NCBI RefSeq assembly: GCF_000621605.1
Contig: NZ_JHXX01000001.1
Coordinates: 682,001 to 746,000, forward strand
Direction of reading: 5' to 3'
Source: Butyrivibrio sp. MC2021
GTDB lineage: Bacteria; Bacillota; Clostridia; Lachnospirales; Lachnospiraceae
Length of the DNA: 64,000 bases
Each line of letters starts with the position of its first letter. The stretch's first letter is position 1. The position numbers and the translations under genes were made by a program. The notes beneath the pieces were generated by a model. It was not told the DNA's origin and ran no database searches. It saw nothing but the letters and a program-made list of their open reading frames with translations. Shown in pieces: positions 34,067 to 42,626 of the stretch.

Positions 34067-36178
34067 TTATTTGTCACGGTCAGATTTTGGATCCATTACA
34101 TCTCTAAGTGTGTCACCTACAATATTGATACAGATACAGGTAACAGCAAGGAAGATTGATGTAAATACCCATTGCCACCAGTAGTTCTTGATAATAGTTG
34201 AATTGTTCGCACCATTAAGCATGTTACCCCATGTAGGTCTTGGATATGTAACACCGAAACCAAGGTAGCTCAGTGATGACTCTGTAAGCATACAGGTTGC
34301 AAAATCCAGGGTCAGTGTAACGAAGATGATTGATACGATGTTAGGAAGGATATGTCTGAAAGCGATACGTCCCTCTCTTACACCCATAGCCTTAGCAGCT
34401 GTAACATATTCGTTCTCACGGGCAACAAGCACCTGTCCTCTAACCATTCGTGCAAGTCCGGTCCATGTCAGGATACCAAGAATTGCCATAAGGATAAATA
34501 TCTTCTCATTCTCTGAAATATCCATCTGAGCCATGATAGCTGAAAGGATAAGTGCGAAAGGAAGGAAAGGAATAGCTGCGAAAATCTCAGCTACACGCAT
34601 GAGGATGATATCAACCGCTCCTCCGAAGTATCCGGAGAGACATCCAACGATAATACCGATGATTGTTGAGATAATAACCGCAACAGCACCGATGGTCATG
34701 GTCATCTTACCACCCTGGATAATACGCTGGAGAATATCAGCACCATATCCGTCTGTACCAAAGAGATATCCCTTAAGTCCCCACTTATCAACAAGAGCAT
34801 TGTTGGCATCAACAGCATAGTTCTGGAATGAACCTACCAATACTTTGTCAGTCTTACCGTTTACAGTATCAGGAACATCAATCTGTCCAAGAGTTGAACC
34901 GCCCCATGAAAGGACTCTTCCCTCAGAAGTAAGAGCAGTGTAATGGTATGTGCCTGCGCCAATCTGCTTAATAGTCTCACCATCATGAAGCTTTGGCATA
35001 GGAACACTGTCAGATGGGAAGTTGCCTGCAAAGAAGAGGCTTCCGTCATCTAAAAGTCCACATAAGTGGTTGTTTGTTGCATATATAGAAGTAATCTTTC
35101 TGCCGTTAAGGAACTTCTTGGAAGCCTTAGCAGATGTATTGATATTACTTCTGTACTGATCGTAGAGGCCTCTCTTACCGGTAAAGATTGATGTGCCCTG
35201 CTCGGTAAGACCAACGATGTAGTTAAGTGTGAAATCAATATCTACAAGACCTTCCTTATCAACGAAGCTGCTGATGTTCTGGTATGCATTCATGTTACCC
35301 CAGATGTAAAGCTTACCGTCATTCATAAGGATAGCTGTACACTGATATCCGCAAACAAGCTTCTTGATGTTAGCCACATCAATGGTGCCTGTAACAAGTT
35401 CTGTAGGCATAGGAATGATGTTCTCACCTGTTGAAACAGACTTGTCCATCTCCTTAACTTCCTCTACAGCTTCTTCAGCAGCCTCGGCTACTTCCTCGCC
35501 TTCAGCACCCTCTTCACCTTCTGTTGAAGATTCCTCTGCTGCTGATACACCGGCTTCCTCGAGAAGAGCAGCCTCTTCGTCACTTACTGACTCCTCAGCT
35601 TCTTCCAGCATCTCAAGGACTTCTTTATCAGTTGTTACATACTGACCATGCTTATTGGAACCCCAGCCGTAAACCTTACCGGTCTCGCTGATAGCAATAA
35701 TGTGGTCGATACCTGCTGCTACATAAGCGATCTTGTCATTAAGAACAGCCTCAGGAATCTCACCGATATCAATGCCGGTTGTTCCAAGCTGAGTTGCGCC
35801 CCAAACATAAACCTTACCAGCGTTTGAAAGACCAACTGAGAAACTTCCGTAGCTGTCGATCATCTTAATGTCATTCTTAAGTTCTGAGGGAACCTTCATC
35901 ATGCTCATGGTAGGAGCAACGTTCTTCTGGGTAACCTCAGTGTATGAATCATAATATCTAGGCATGAAAAGTGGTCCGATAAATACCAGTAAGAACATGC
36001 CAATAACAACGCATAACGCACCCACAGCGAGTCTGCGTTCCAAGAAATTTCTTATAATCTGCTGAATTGGAGTCACAACTTCTTCGACATCGATGGAATT
36101 AGCAAGATCTCTGCTTCCGCCGAAGAAAGCTCTGCGAACCCAACCGCACATGCGGCTAAATAAATTCTTCTTCTTCAT
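34067..36178 (-). CDS. oppC: Oligopeptide permease OppC with RCC1-like propeller insertion
   Basis: A 703-residue permease; relatives have about 300. The start at 36178 uses a GGAG six bases upstream. TM1 is at 51-71. Then comes a domain of about 365 residues (104-470) made of RCC1-like repeats, with a recurring hydrophobic strand, AGKVYVWG, TGKVYGWGSNKHGQ, DGKLYIWG or EGRVLSWGGSTLGQ pattern. It is split by a very acidic Glu/Ala stretch (186-245). The normal permease resumes at LFGTDGYGADILQR with five helices and the EAA loop EYVTAAKAMG. Since the loop after TM1 faces outward in OppC, the propeller should lie outside the cell. The permease core is complete. Confidence 0.92.
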   Translation of the reverse strand: MKKKNLFSRMCGWVRRAFFGGSRDLANSIDVEEVVTPIQQIIRNFLERRLAVGALCVVIGMFLLVFIGPLFMPRYYDSYTEVTQKNVAPTMSMMKVPSELKNDIKMIDSYGSFSVGLSNAGKVYVWGATQLGTTGIDIGEIPEAVLNDKIAYVAAGIDHIIAISETGKVYGWGSNKHGQYVTTDKEVLEMLEEAEESVSDEEAALLEEAGVSAAEESSTEGEEGAEGEEVAEAAEEAVEEVKEMDKSVSTGENIIPMPTELVTGTIDVANIKKLVCGYQCTAILMNDGKLYIWGNMNAYQNISSFVDKEGLVDIDFTLNYIVGLTEQGTSIFTGKRGLYDQYRSNINTSAKASKKFLNGRKITSIYATNNHLCGLLDDGSLFFAGNFPSDSVPMPKLHDGETIKQIGAGTYHYTALTSEGRVLSWGGSTLGQIDVPDTVNGKTDKVLVGSFQNYAVDANNALVDKWGLKGYLFGTDGYGADILQRIIQGGKMTMTIGAVAVIISTIIGIIVGCLSGYFGGAVDIILMRVAEIFAAIPFLPFALILSAIMAQMDISENEKIFILMAILGILTWTGLARMVRGQVLVARENEYVTAAKAMGVREGRIAFRHILPNIVSIIFVTLTLDFATCMLTESSLSYLGFGVTYPRPTWGNMLNGANNSTIIKNYWWQWVFTSIFLAVTCICINIVGDTLRDVMDPKSDRDK

Positions 36179-36195
36179 CTCAATCTCCATGCTCC

Positions 36196-37248
36196 TTAGG
36201 CGCTTACTCTGACTCTGGGGTCAACAAGTCCGTATACAATATCAATTATCAGGTTGCCTATAAGAGAAATAGCAACATAGAAAAGCTGTAATAACACTAC
36301 TACATCAAAGTCCTGTGTACGAAGTGATGAGATCATCAGCTTACCCATTCCGTTGATACCAAAGATATTCTCGAACATAAGTGATCCGCCGAAAATACCA
36401 AGGAACCATCCTACAACCAGTGTAACGATAGGAATAAGCGCATTTCTCCATGCATGTGAGTAAATAACAGCCTTCTCAGTAACACCCTTAGCTCTTGCAG
36501 TTCTGATGCAGTCCAGTGAAAGAGCATCGATCATTGAAGCTCTTACGTATCTGGTCATGGAACCCAGTGAGCAGAAGGTCATAGTAATAAGAGGAAGTGC
36601 CATGTAATACATTCTGTCAGTGAACCACTTCCATCCTGTGTAGTTACTTCCGGGAGTCTTCATACCACTTGGTGGGAACCATCCAAGAAGTGAGCAGAAG
36701 ATCCAAACGAAGAGAATAGCTGTTACGAAGGAAGGAAGTGAATAACCTATAATGGTTACGACCTGCATGACCTGATCGCCCTTACTTCCCTTTTTAACAG
36801 CGCATACAATTCCAAGAGGAATTGTAATTCCAAGCGCAAGAATAGTTGCAAATATATTAATGAAAACGGTATTCTTCATCGGTTCTTTGACAACATCGAT
36901 AACGTCGTCCTTAAACTCGTAAGAATATCCGAAATCCCCCTGAACAAGTCCGGAATACTCTCCGTAATAATTTGGCATAAAGCCAACCCACCTCAAATAC
37001 TTAACTACCATGTTCTTTGTATCAGTTCCATACTTACGCTGATACTCCACATACAAATCCTCAAACATCTTCTCTTTTTCTTCCGCAGTAGCATTACGAA
37101 GACGTGTCTTCTGAGTAGTCATCTCAGCCTTAGCATCTGTGTAAGCTCTGTTGTTGGGCACAAGATTGTATATAAGGAATAGTATAAAGGATAACACTAC
37201 AAGAACAGCTAACATATAGCCTATTCTCTTAAGGATATACTTTCCCAT
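36196..37248 (-). CDS. oppB: Oligopeptide permease OppB
   Basis: A 350-residue permease with six helices and the EAA loop (CIRTARAKGVTEKAVIYSHAWRN area). The first outer loop (about 30-100) is somewhat longer than usual, with a charged helical stretch (AEMTTQKTRLRNATAEEKEK). It is 17 bases ahead of oppC and follows oppA at a 204-base gap that holds a stable hairpin. Confidence 0.94.
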   Translation of the reverse strand: MGKYILKRIGYMLAVLVVLSFILFLIYNLVPNNRAYTDAKAEMTTQKTRLRNATAEEKEKMFEDLYVEYQRKYGTDTKNMVVKYLRWVGFMPNYYGEYSGLVQGDFGYSYEFKDDVIDVVKEPMKNTVFINIFATILALGITIPLGIVCAVKKGSKGDQVMQVVTIIGYSLPSFVTAILFVWIFCSLLGWFPPSGMKTPGSNYTGWKWFTDRMYYMALPLITMTFCSLGSMTRYVRASMIDALSLDCIRTARAKGVTEKAVIYSHAWRNALIPIVTLVVGWFLGIFGGSLMFENIFGINGMGKLMISSLRTQDFDVVVLLQLFYVAISLIGNLIIDIVYGLVDPRVRVSA

Positions 37249-37363
37249 TTGATGAAACCTCCTAAAAAATTCTTTATATATAAACTACCACAATAAGGGT
37301 AGAAATATTCAAAGTCAATATCAATCTACCAATTTAAATCTTTAACTCATTAAACCAACATAA

Positions 37364-37400
37364 ATCCACGGTCATGATATACTTCATCATGACCGTGGAT
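37364..37400 (-). promoter_or_regulatory. Stem-loop between oppA and oppB
   Basis: A perfect 15-bp stem, ATCCACGGTCATGAT and its complement around seven bases, lies in the leader between the binding-protein gene and the permease genes. No clear T run follows on the minus strand. It is therefore more likely a message-stabilising or partial-termination element that keeps oppA expression above that of oppB-F than a full terminator. Confidence 0.65.
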
Positions 37401-37452
37401 CATAAGTCAGCTACTCATATTAACACATTTCTACAAATAATGGAAGTAGAAA

Positions 37453-39756
37453 TTAGTTGTTCCAATAAATATCTGCCTTGTCCTTGATATAGTAAGCAGA
37501 ATTGTCATCATACATACTAGGATCAATTGTCATATTGAATGAATAGTCATATACAGCTGAGTTGAAACCAGTTGCAAAGTTAAAGCATGTGTACATAGGT
37601 GTTCCGCTGTAGTAACCATAAACCTGCTGCTGATAGAGCTCATCAAGCATAGGGCCGAAGTCACCTGTTGTCTTCTGAACTACGAAACCAGCTGCTGCGA
37701 TGTTGTCGTTCTGCTCGAAACCTGTTACAAGGAGATCTGAGAACTCGTTATCAACAGTACCATACCAGTTAAGAGCAAGAGGCATGTAGTAGTCACCGTT
37801 AACTTCTACAGTCTTGTAAGCTCCGTCGATTGACTGGAAGTTCTTATCCTTCTCAGTAGCAACATCGCCGGCGATCTTCTTATAACGAACGCCTTCTGTG
37901 TACTCGCCGCCTTCTGCATTGTATACCCAACCATCGTTCTCAAGAACTTCGATAGCTGAATCAACAGAAGTATCATAAGCATCAAGGAGCATTCCCTGAT
38001 TTACAGCTGCCTTGTACATCCAAGATCCTGAATAGTAAGGTCCATCTACAACTCCGCCGTAACCACCTGTGAAGTCCTTAGCGAATGTAGCTCTGTCCAT
38101 ACAGTATGCAATAGCCTGACGAACTGCTGTGAACTGTACAGGACCAAAGTCGTTACGGAAGCCAAGCTTACCATAACCAGCTCTTGAATAGTGTGTGTAA
38201 ACATAAGCGCCGTCTGAACCATCTGCAAGTGCGATAGCTTCATCAGTTGCTGAACCACCTGTGATTGCTGCAAGAACGTCTACACCGCCAGCCTTGAAGT
38301 CCTCAAGCTGTGTCTCGGCGATAACCTTCTTGTAGATAACCTTCTGGATTGAAGGCTTAGCACCTTCATAGTTGCCCTTGAAGTTCTCGTTGAGCTCAAG
38401 AACTGCTGACTTGTCGCCTTCGTCGAAGGACTTAACTACGTAAGGACCTGAGTAAGGATACTTGGTATCTGTGTTGTTAGCTGAATCTGAGATGTGTGCA
38501 GCCATCTTGTAGCTGTCACCGCTCTTCTCATAGAAACCATCCTCAATGTAGCAACCCTCACCGTCATCAGCGATATCGAAGTCACCAAGCCAGAGATCCT
38601 TATAAGTAGGATATACTGAAGCGTATGTGATTGCATAGAAGTAAGGAAGGTACTGAGGATCTATTGTGATAGAGAATGTGTAATCATCGATAAGATGAAC
38701 ACCCTTCATAACCTTTGATGCTCCGTCAACACCATCGTTTGTTCCGTCGTAAGCGTTGAAGCCGTCGAAACCAACCATCTGAAGCATGGATCTGTGATCC
38801 TTGCCTGCTGCCTCTGCAGCTACAGGTGTTGAGAATACAAGTAATCTGTAAAGATAGTTCTTAGCTGTGATAGGTGAACCATCTGAGAATACAAGGTCAT
38901 CTTTGATCTTGATGGTGTATGTCTTGGATCCGTCATCGTTGTCTGTATCTTCAAAGGAATCAACAACTGTGTCGTTAACTACATAGCCGCCTTCCTTTGT
39001 AGGAGCTACAGTCTCAAGACCCTCTGTAAGGTTCTGGATATCAAGGTCAGATGATCCGGGTGAGCTTGCACCGAAGATTGCGTATCTGAACTTACCTGAA
39101 AGGTCTGTTGAGCTTCCCAGGATGATTGAGTTGTCATCCTTCTCTGATGTCCAGTCAATAAGAGCTCTTGCAGGATCCCAGTAAGGGTTGGTAGGGAACT
39201 TGTCTACGCCCTTGATAGCTGCATTGTAAAGATCATAGTACTCGTTTGAGTAAAGAGGAATCTCAGGAAGAAGGTGATTCCAACGTGTGATGTAGTATTT
39301 CCACCACTCAGCATAAACTTCATCTTCTGTAGCGAAGCTTGTGCCTTCTGTTGATGTGTTGTAAACCATTGCCATTGTAAGGAAGTCAAGACCAAGCTCA
39401 TAGCTCTGTCCATCAACGTTGAGATATGCAAGTCCTGTTGACTCATCCTCTGTTACATCGTTGATTGTGATCTGTTTTCCAAACTTGTCATAGAGAGATA
39501 CATAATCCTTATCCTCTCCGTATTCCTTGCCTTCAAGCAGCTGAACTGATGATGGCTCGTCTGCAGTTGATGTAGCCTCTTCTTCTGCAACTTCTTCTGT
39601 AGCTTCAGTTGCTTCTTCAACGGCTGTATCAGCTGGCTGTTCCTCAGTAACCTGAGTGTCCGGTGTTGTCTCTGCAGGTGTCTGCTTTCCGCAAGCTGAT
39701 AATGAACCAACTACCATGGAAAGAGCAAGCAGAGATACAAGTGCTTTCTTTTTCAT
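37453..39756 (-). CDS. oppA: Oligopeptide-binding lipoprotein OppA
   Basis: A 767-residue solute-binding lipoprotein of the extracellular SBP family 5. The signal peptide ends in LSAC (Cys near 22), followed by an acidic Thr/Glu linker (25-75). The mature part shows family segments (KDDLVFSDGSPITAKNYLYR, DDYTFSITID, and YCMDRATFAKDF). It is about 200 residues longer than typical OppA. An upstream GGGAGG site sits before ATG 39756. It is the first gene of the opp operon and captures peptides for OppB/OppC. Confidence 0.94.
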   Translation of the reverse strand: MKKKALVSLLALSMVVGSLSACGKQTPAETTPDTQVTEEQPADTAVEEATEATEEVAEEEATSTADEPSSVQLLEGKEYGEDKDYVSLYDKFGKQITINDVTEDESTGLAYLNVDGQSYELGLDFLTMAMVYNTSTEGTSFATEDEVYAEWWKYYITRWNHLLPEIPLYSNEYYDLYNAAIKGVDKFPTNPYWDPARALIDWTSEKDDNSIILGSSTDLSGKFRYAIFGASSPGSSDLDIQNLTEGLETVAPTKEGGYVVNDTVVDSFEDTDNDDGSKTYTIKIKDDLVFSDGSPITAKNYLYRLLVFSTPVAAEAAGKDHRSMLQMVGFDGFNAYDGTNDGVDGASKVMKGVHLIDDYTFSITIDPQYLPYFYAITYASVYPTYKDLWLGDFDIADDGEGCYIEDGFYEKSGDSYKMAAHISDSANNTDTKYPYSGPYVVKSFDEGDKSAVLELNENFKGNYEGAKPSIQKVIYKKVIAETQLEDFKAGGVDVLAAITGGSATDEAIALADGSDGAYVYTHYSRAGYGKLGFRNDFGPVQFTAVRQAIAYCMDRATFAKDFTGGYGGVVDGPYYSGSWMYKAAVNQGMLLDAYDTSVDSAIEVLENDGWVYNAEGGEYTEGVRYKKIAGDVATEKDKNFQSIDGAYKTVEVNGDYYMPLALNWYGTVDNEFSDLLVTGFEQNDNIAAAGFVVQKTTGDFGPMLDELYQQQVYGYYSGTPMYTCFNFATGFNSAVYDYSFNMTIDPSMYDDNSAYYIKDKADIYWNN

Positions 39757-39927
39757 ATTTGCCTCCCGTTTTTTTATTTATATGTAAACACCTACTGCTT
39801 TATTGCAATATGTGTACATATCAACAATACTTTTTTTAAATCGTTAACACCGCAATACTGTAACGCCTAAGTGTATCATCACTTTACCATTTTAAATTGC
39901 CGCATCAAATATTGCAAGAACTAATTA

Positions 39928-39945
39928 ATTATAGGTAGCTATAAT
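39928..39945 (-). terminator. Weak hairpin after pepF
   Basis: ATTATAG pairs with CTATAAT around four bases, just downstream of the pepF stop. It is A/T-rich with no good T run, so it may not terminate fully and pepF transcripts could enter the opp operon. Confidence 0.35.
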
Positions 39946-39956
39946 TTTCATTTTTA

Positions 39957-41627
39957 TCAGATTTTCGTTCTCATTTCAGCTGCAAGAGCCTCTATTGTTC
40001 CATCCTTGAATGGGCTCTTAAGACCAGCCTTATCAAGCATCGGCTCGTAGAAATCCTTGGCTGAAAGTTTGCAAAGCTGTAAATAATGATTCCAGGCTTC
40101 CTTGTAGTCCTTGTCCATCCATACCTTGAACTGCATTGCAACTACGCTGGCAAGAACATAATCAATATAGTAGAAAGGTGACCAGAAAATATGTCCCTGT
40201 TTCTGCCAGAAGCCGCCCTCGTCAAAGAAGGGATCTCCGTCAAAGTCAAGCCATGGTCTGTAGGTCTTCTCAAGCTCTTTCCATACAGCCTTCCTCTCGG
40301 CAGGAGTCATCTCCGGCTTGTCATATACGATATGCTGGAACTCATCAACCATACATCCGTAAGGAATAAAGGTGATGGAATCCTGAAGGTGCATCTTGAG
40401 ATAATCGTCCTTCCTGTCTCCGAAGAACTTATCCATCCAGCCATAGGTAAAGTATTCCATTGACATGGAATGGATCTCAGCTGTCTCCATGGTAATGTCA
40501 TTGTGCTCTGTTATCTCATCATCTCTTGTAACATAGCCCTGGAATGCATGTCCGCACTCATGGGTGATAACATCAACATCTGAGCTGGTGCCATTAAAGT
40601 TGGCAAAAATATATGGTGATTTATATTTTGGTAAGAAGTCCATATAACCACCGGCCTTCTTGGTCTTTCTTCCAAGAACGTCAAAGAGCTCATTCTCAGT
40701 CATGAAATCAAAGAATTCCTTAGTCTCGGGAGAAAGCTCTGAATACATCTCCTGTCCTGACTTAAGAATCTCCTCGGGAGTTCCTATGGGAGCCGGATTG
40801 CCGTTGGTAAAGAAAACATCGTTGTCATAATACTTAAGCTCGTCAACACCGATCTGCTGTCTTCTCTTCTCCTGGATCTCGCAGACAAAAGGAACAAAGG
40901 ACTCTCTGATCTGCTTGCGGAAATTCTCAACCTCAGCTCTTCTGTAAGAATTTCTTGTCATTCTGTTATAGCCAAGCTCTACATAGCTGTCATAGCCAAG
41001 TTCTCTGGCCTGCTGGGTTCTGTTCTTAACAAGCTTGTCGTAAATATCGTCGATCTCATCTGTTACAGATTCAAAATACTCAGAAAGAGCCTTCCAGGCA
41101 CGCTTTCTGGTATCTCTGTCCTGATGAGTCAGGCACTTGCGAAGAAGTGAAATATTGTATTCCTCTCCGTCAAAAGGGATCTTGGCGGAAGCAATAATGC
41201 TGTCATACTTACTGATAAGAGCGTTCTCCTCCTGCATAAGAGGAAGGATCTTCTCATCAATGGACTTGTTGGCAAGCTCAATATTCTTGAAAGCAACCTT
41301 GCTGATCTTTTCTTCAAGATAAGCTCTGTAGGGTGATTCAAAAAGGACCTTGCTGTATTCATTATTTAAATTGGAAATAACAGGTCCGATCTCATCGATA
41401 TAATCATTCTCCTTGGAGTAAAACTCCTCAGAGGTATCAATGTCATGTCTGAATCTACCGAGTCTTATGTTGGTAGAAACATCTCCCATAAATTCATAGT
41501 ACTTCTTGTGAAGCTCAAACTGCTCTTCGCCGCTGGCAGCATTCTTACTGTCTGCAATAAGCTGTTCAAAAAACGCCTTAACCTTGTCCAGATCAATATG
41601 CTCGTATGGCATTTGTGATAATTTCAT
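39957..41627 (-). CDS. pepF: Oligoendopeptidase, M3 family
   Basis: A 556-residue zinc metallopeptidase that cuts imported oligopeptides in the cytoplasm. The active site is HECGHAFQG (HExxH type), with the downstream Glu in METAEIHSMSMEYFTYGW. The YGCMVDEFQHIVYD and SPFYYIDYVLASVVAMQF segments are typical of the PepF/M3B branch. The length is normal. It lies directly upstream of the peptide importer on the same strand, and an import-then-digest partnership is the natural reading. Confidence 0.95.
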   Translation of the reverse strand: MKLSQMPYEHIDLDKVKAFFEQLIADSKNAASGEEQFELHKKYYEFMGDVSTNIRLGRFRHDIDTSEEFYSKENDYIDEIGPVISNLNNEYSKVLFESPYRAYLEEKISKVAFKNIELANKSIDEKILPLMQEENALISKYDSIIASAKIPFDGEEYNISLLRKCLTHQDRDTRKRAWKALSEYFESVTDEIDDIYDKLVKNRTQQARELGYDSYVELGYNRMTRNSYRRAEVENFRKQIRESFVPFVCEIQEKRRQQIGVDELKYYDNDVFFTNGNPAPIGTPEEILKSGQEMYSELSPETKEFFDFMTENELFDVLGRKTKKAGGYMDFLPKYKSPYIFANFNGTSSDVDVITHECGHAFQGYVTRDDEITEHNDITMETAEIHSMSMEYFTYGWMDKFFGDRKDDYLKMHLQDSITFIPYGCMVDEFQHIVYDKPEMTPAERKAVWKELEKTYRPWLDFDGDPFFDEGGFWQKQGHIFWSPFYYIDYVLASVVAMQFKVWMDKDYKEAWNHYLQLCKLSAKDFYEPMLDKAGLKSPFKDGTIEALAAEMRTKI

Positions 41628-41778
41628 ATTAATGATACTCCTTTATCGAAAAAACGTAAAACAAAAAGGATATTTCTCACCTGTAAGTGGTAAGAAACAT
41701 CCCATAGTCTCTCCAGATTCTTAAGTGCTTATTTAACAATTTGCATCGTTAAAGTATTTATCTACCACTTAAGCAGAA

Positions 41779-41807
41779 ATTATACTAGATTTTAACACTT
41801 TAATCAA
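41779..41807 (-). promoter_or_regulatory. Predicted promoter of pepF
   Basis: TTGATT (41802-41807), a 17-base spacer and TATAAT (41779-41784) on the minus strand. The start codon is about 150 bases away, so pepF has a long leader. That leader contains an imperfect TTTCTCACC/GGTAAGAAA stem near 41673-41697 but no T-box or known riboswitch motif. Confidence 0.65.
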
Positions 41808-41843
41808 GCAAATCACCAAATTATTTTAATATTAATTTAATAA

Positions 41844-42626
41844 TTACGCAAGCTTTCCCGCAAAAAAATCTCTCAAAATCCCAAAACATTCTCTCACCAT
41901 ATTATTGGGAATGAAGCGAAACTGCATGTATGCAGCGATTCCGCAGACTTTTGCATCGGTGATCCTCTTTGCTATATGTACACCTCTGAAAACATGAAAG
42001 CCGTTGGTAATTATACCTATCTTTAATTCATTGTCATCAGAGGAACCGGATCTTATGATCTCCATGGCATTTTCGATATTCTGAACAGTGTCCAGGGATC
42101 TGTTTTCAACCAGTATCCTCTCCGGATCCACTCCCAAAGAAACAAGATAATCTCTTCCACCCTCACCTTCGCTCATGCTCTCATTGAATCCCTGTCCGCC
42201 TGTGGTAATACAGATGGTTTCCGGGTTACTGTCAAGATACTCCTTGGTCTTCTGTAATCTGTACTTATAGATAACGCTGGGGCCTGTTGACCTCATCTGA
42301 GCTCCAAGAACTATAACATAATCAAGGTCAGGCTCTCCCTTGTCAAAAAAGTGAGACAAGATGCAGCACTGACAGATCAGGAACACCGAAAGTCCGATTC
42401 CCAATAGGATATATGCGACAACTCTCAGTTTTTTCGGGCATTTCCCCCATCTTCCTTTTCCCGCGAGAAAGAAACATAGGCTGAAAAAAGCCCCCGCAGC
42501 CAACCATATCACAAAAGAAAATGTTCCACTGCCCACCAGAAATACCATGATCGCATAAAGGAAGGTCACAAGCATCATGGCTGCCCATAAGATACGTATT
42601 CCCGGAGAAAAGAGTCTTTTTATCAT
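41844..42626 (-). CDS. SanA/YdcF-like membrane protein
   Basis: A 260-residue YdcF/DUF218 protein with three N-terminal hydrophobic segments (about 14-35, 37-51 and 67-92). The soluble domain shows DYVIVLGAQ, the TTGGQGFNESMSEG substrate loop, ENRSLDTVQNIENAM and IGIITNGFHVFRGV. These are the family landmarks. Members of this type are linked to envelope integrity and vancomycin tolerance. Its start codon follows the stop of the NlpC/P60 gene immediately (TAAATG), so it belongs to that envelope operon. Confidence 0.88.
   Translation of the reverse strand: MIKRLFSPGIRILWAAMMLVTFLYAIMVFLVGSGTFSFVIWLAAGAFFSLCFFLAGKGRWGKCPKKLRVVAYILLGIGLSVFLICQCCILSHFFDKGEPDLDYVIVLGAQMRSTGPSVIYKYRLQKTKEYLDSNPETICITTGGQGFNESMSEGEGGRDYLVSLGVDPERILVENRSLDTVQNIENAMEIIRSGSSDDNELKIGIITNGFHVFRGVHIAKRITDAKVCGIAAYMQFRFIPNNMVRECFGILRDFFAGKLA

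Noticed and set aside
37364..37400. The oppA-oppB hairpin as a full terminator
   Set aside because: There is no T run on the minus strand after the stem, and oppB-F would otherwise lack a promoter that I can see.
41640..41780. The pepF leader as a T-box
   Set aside because: The T-box core motif and specifier-loop pattern are absent.
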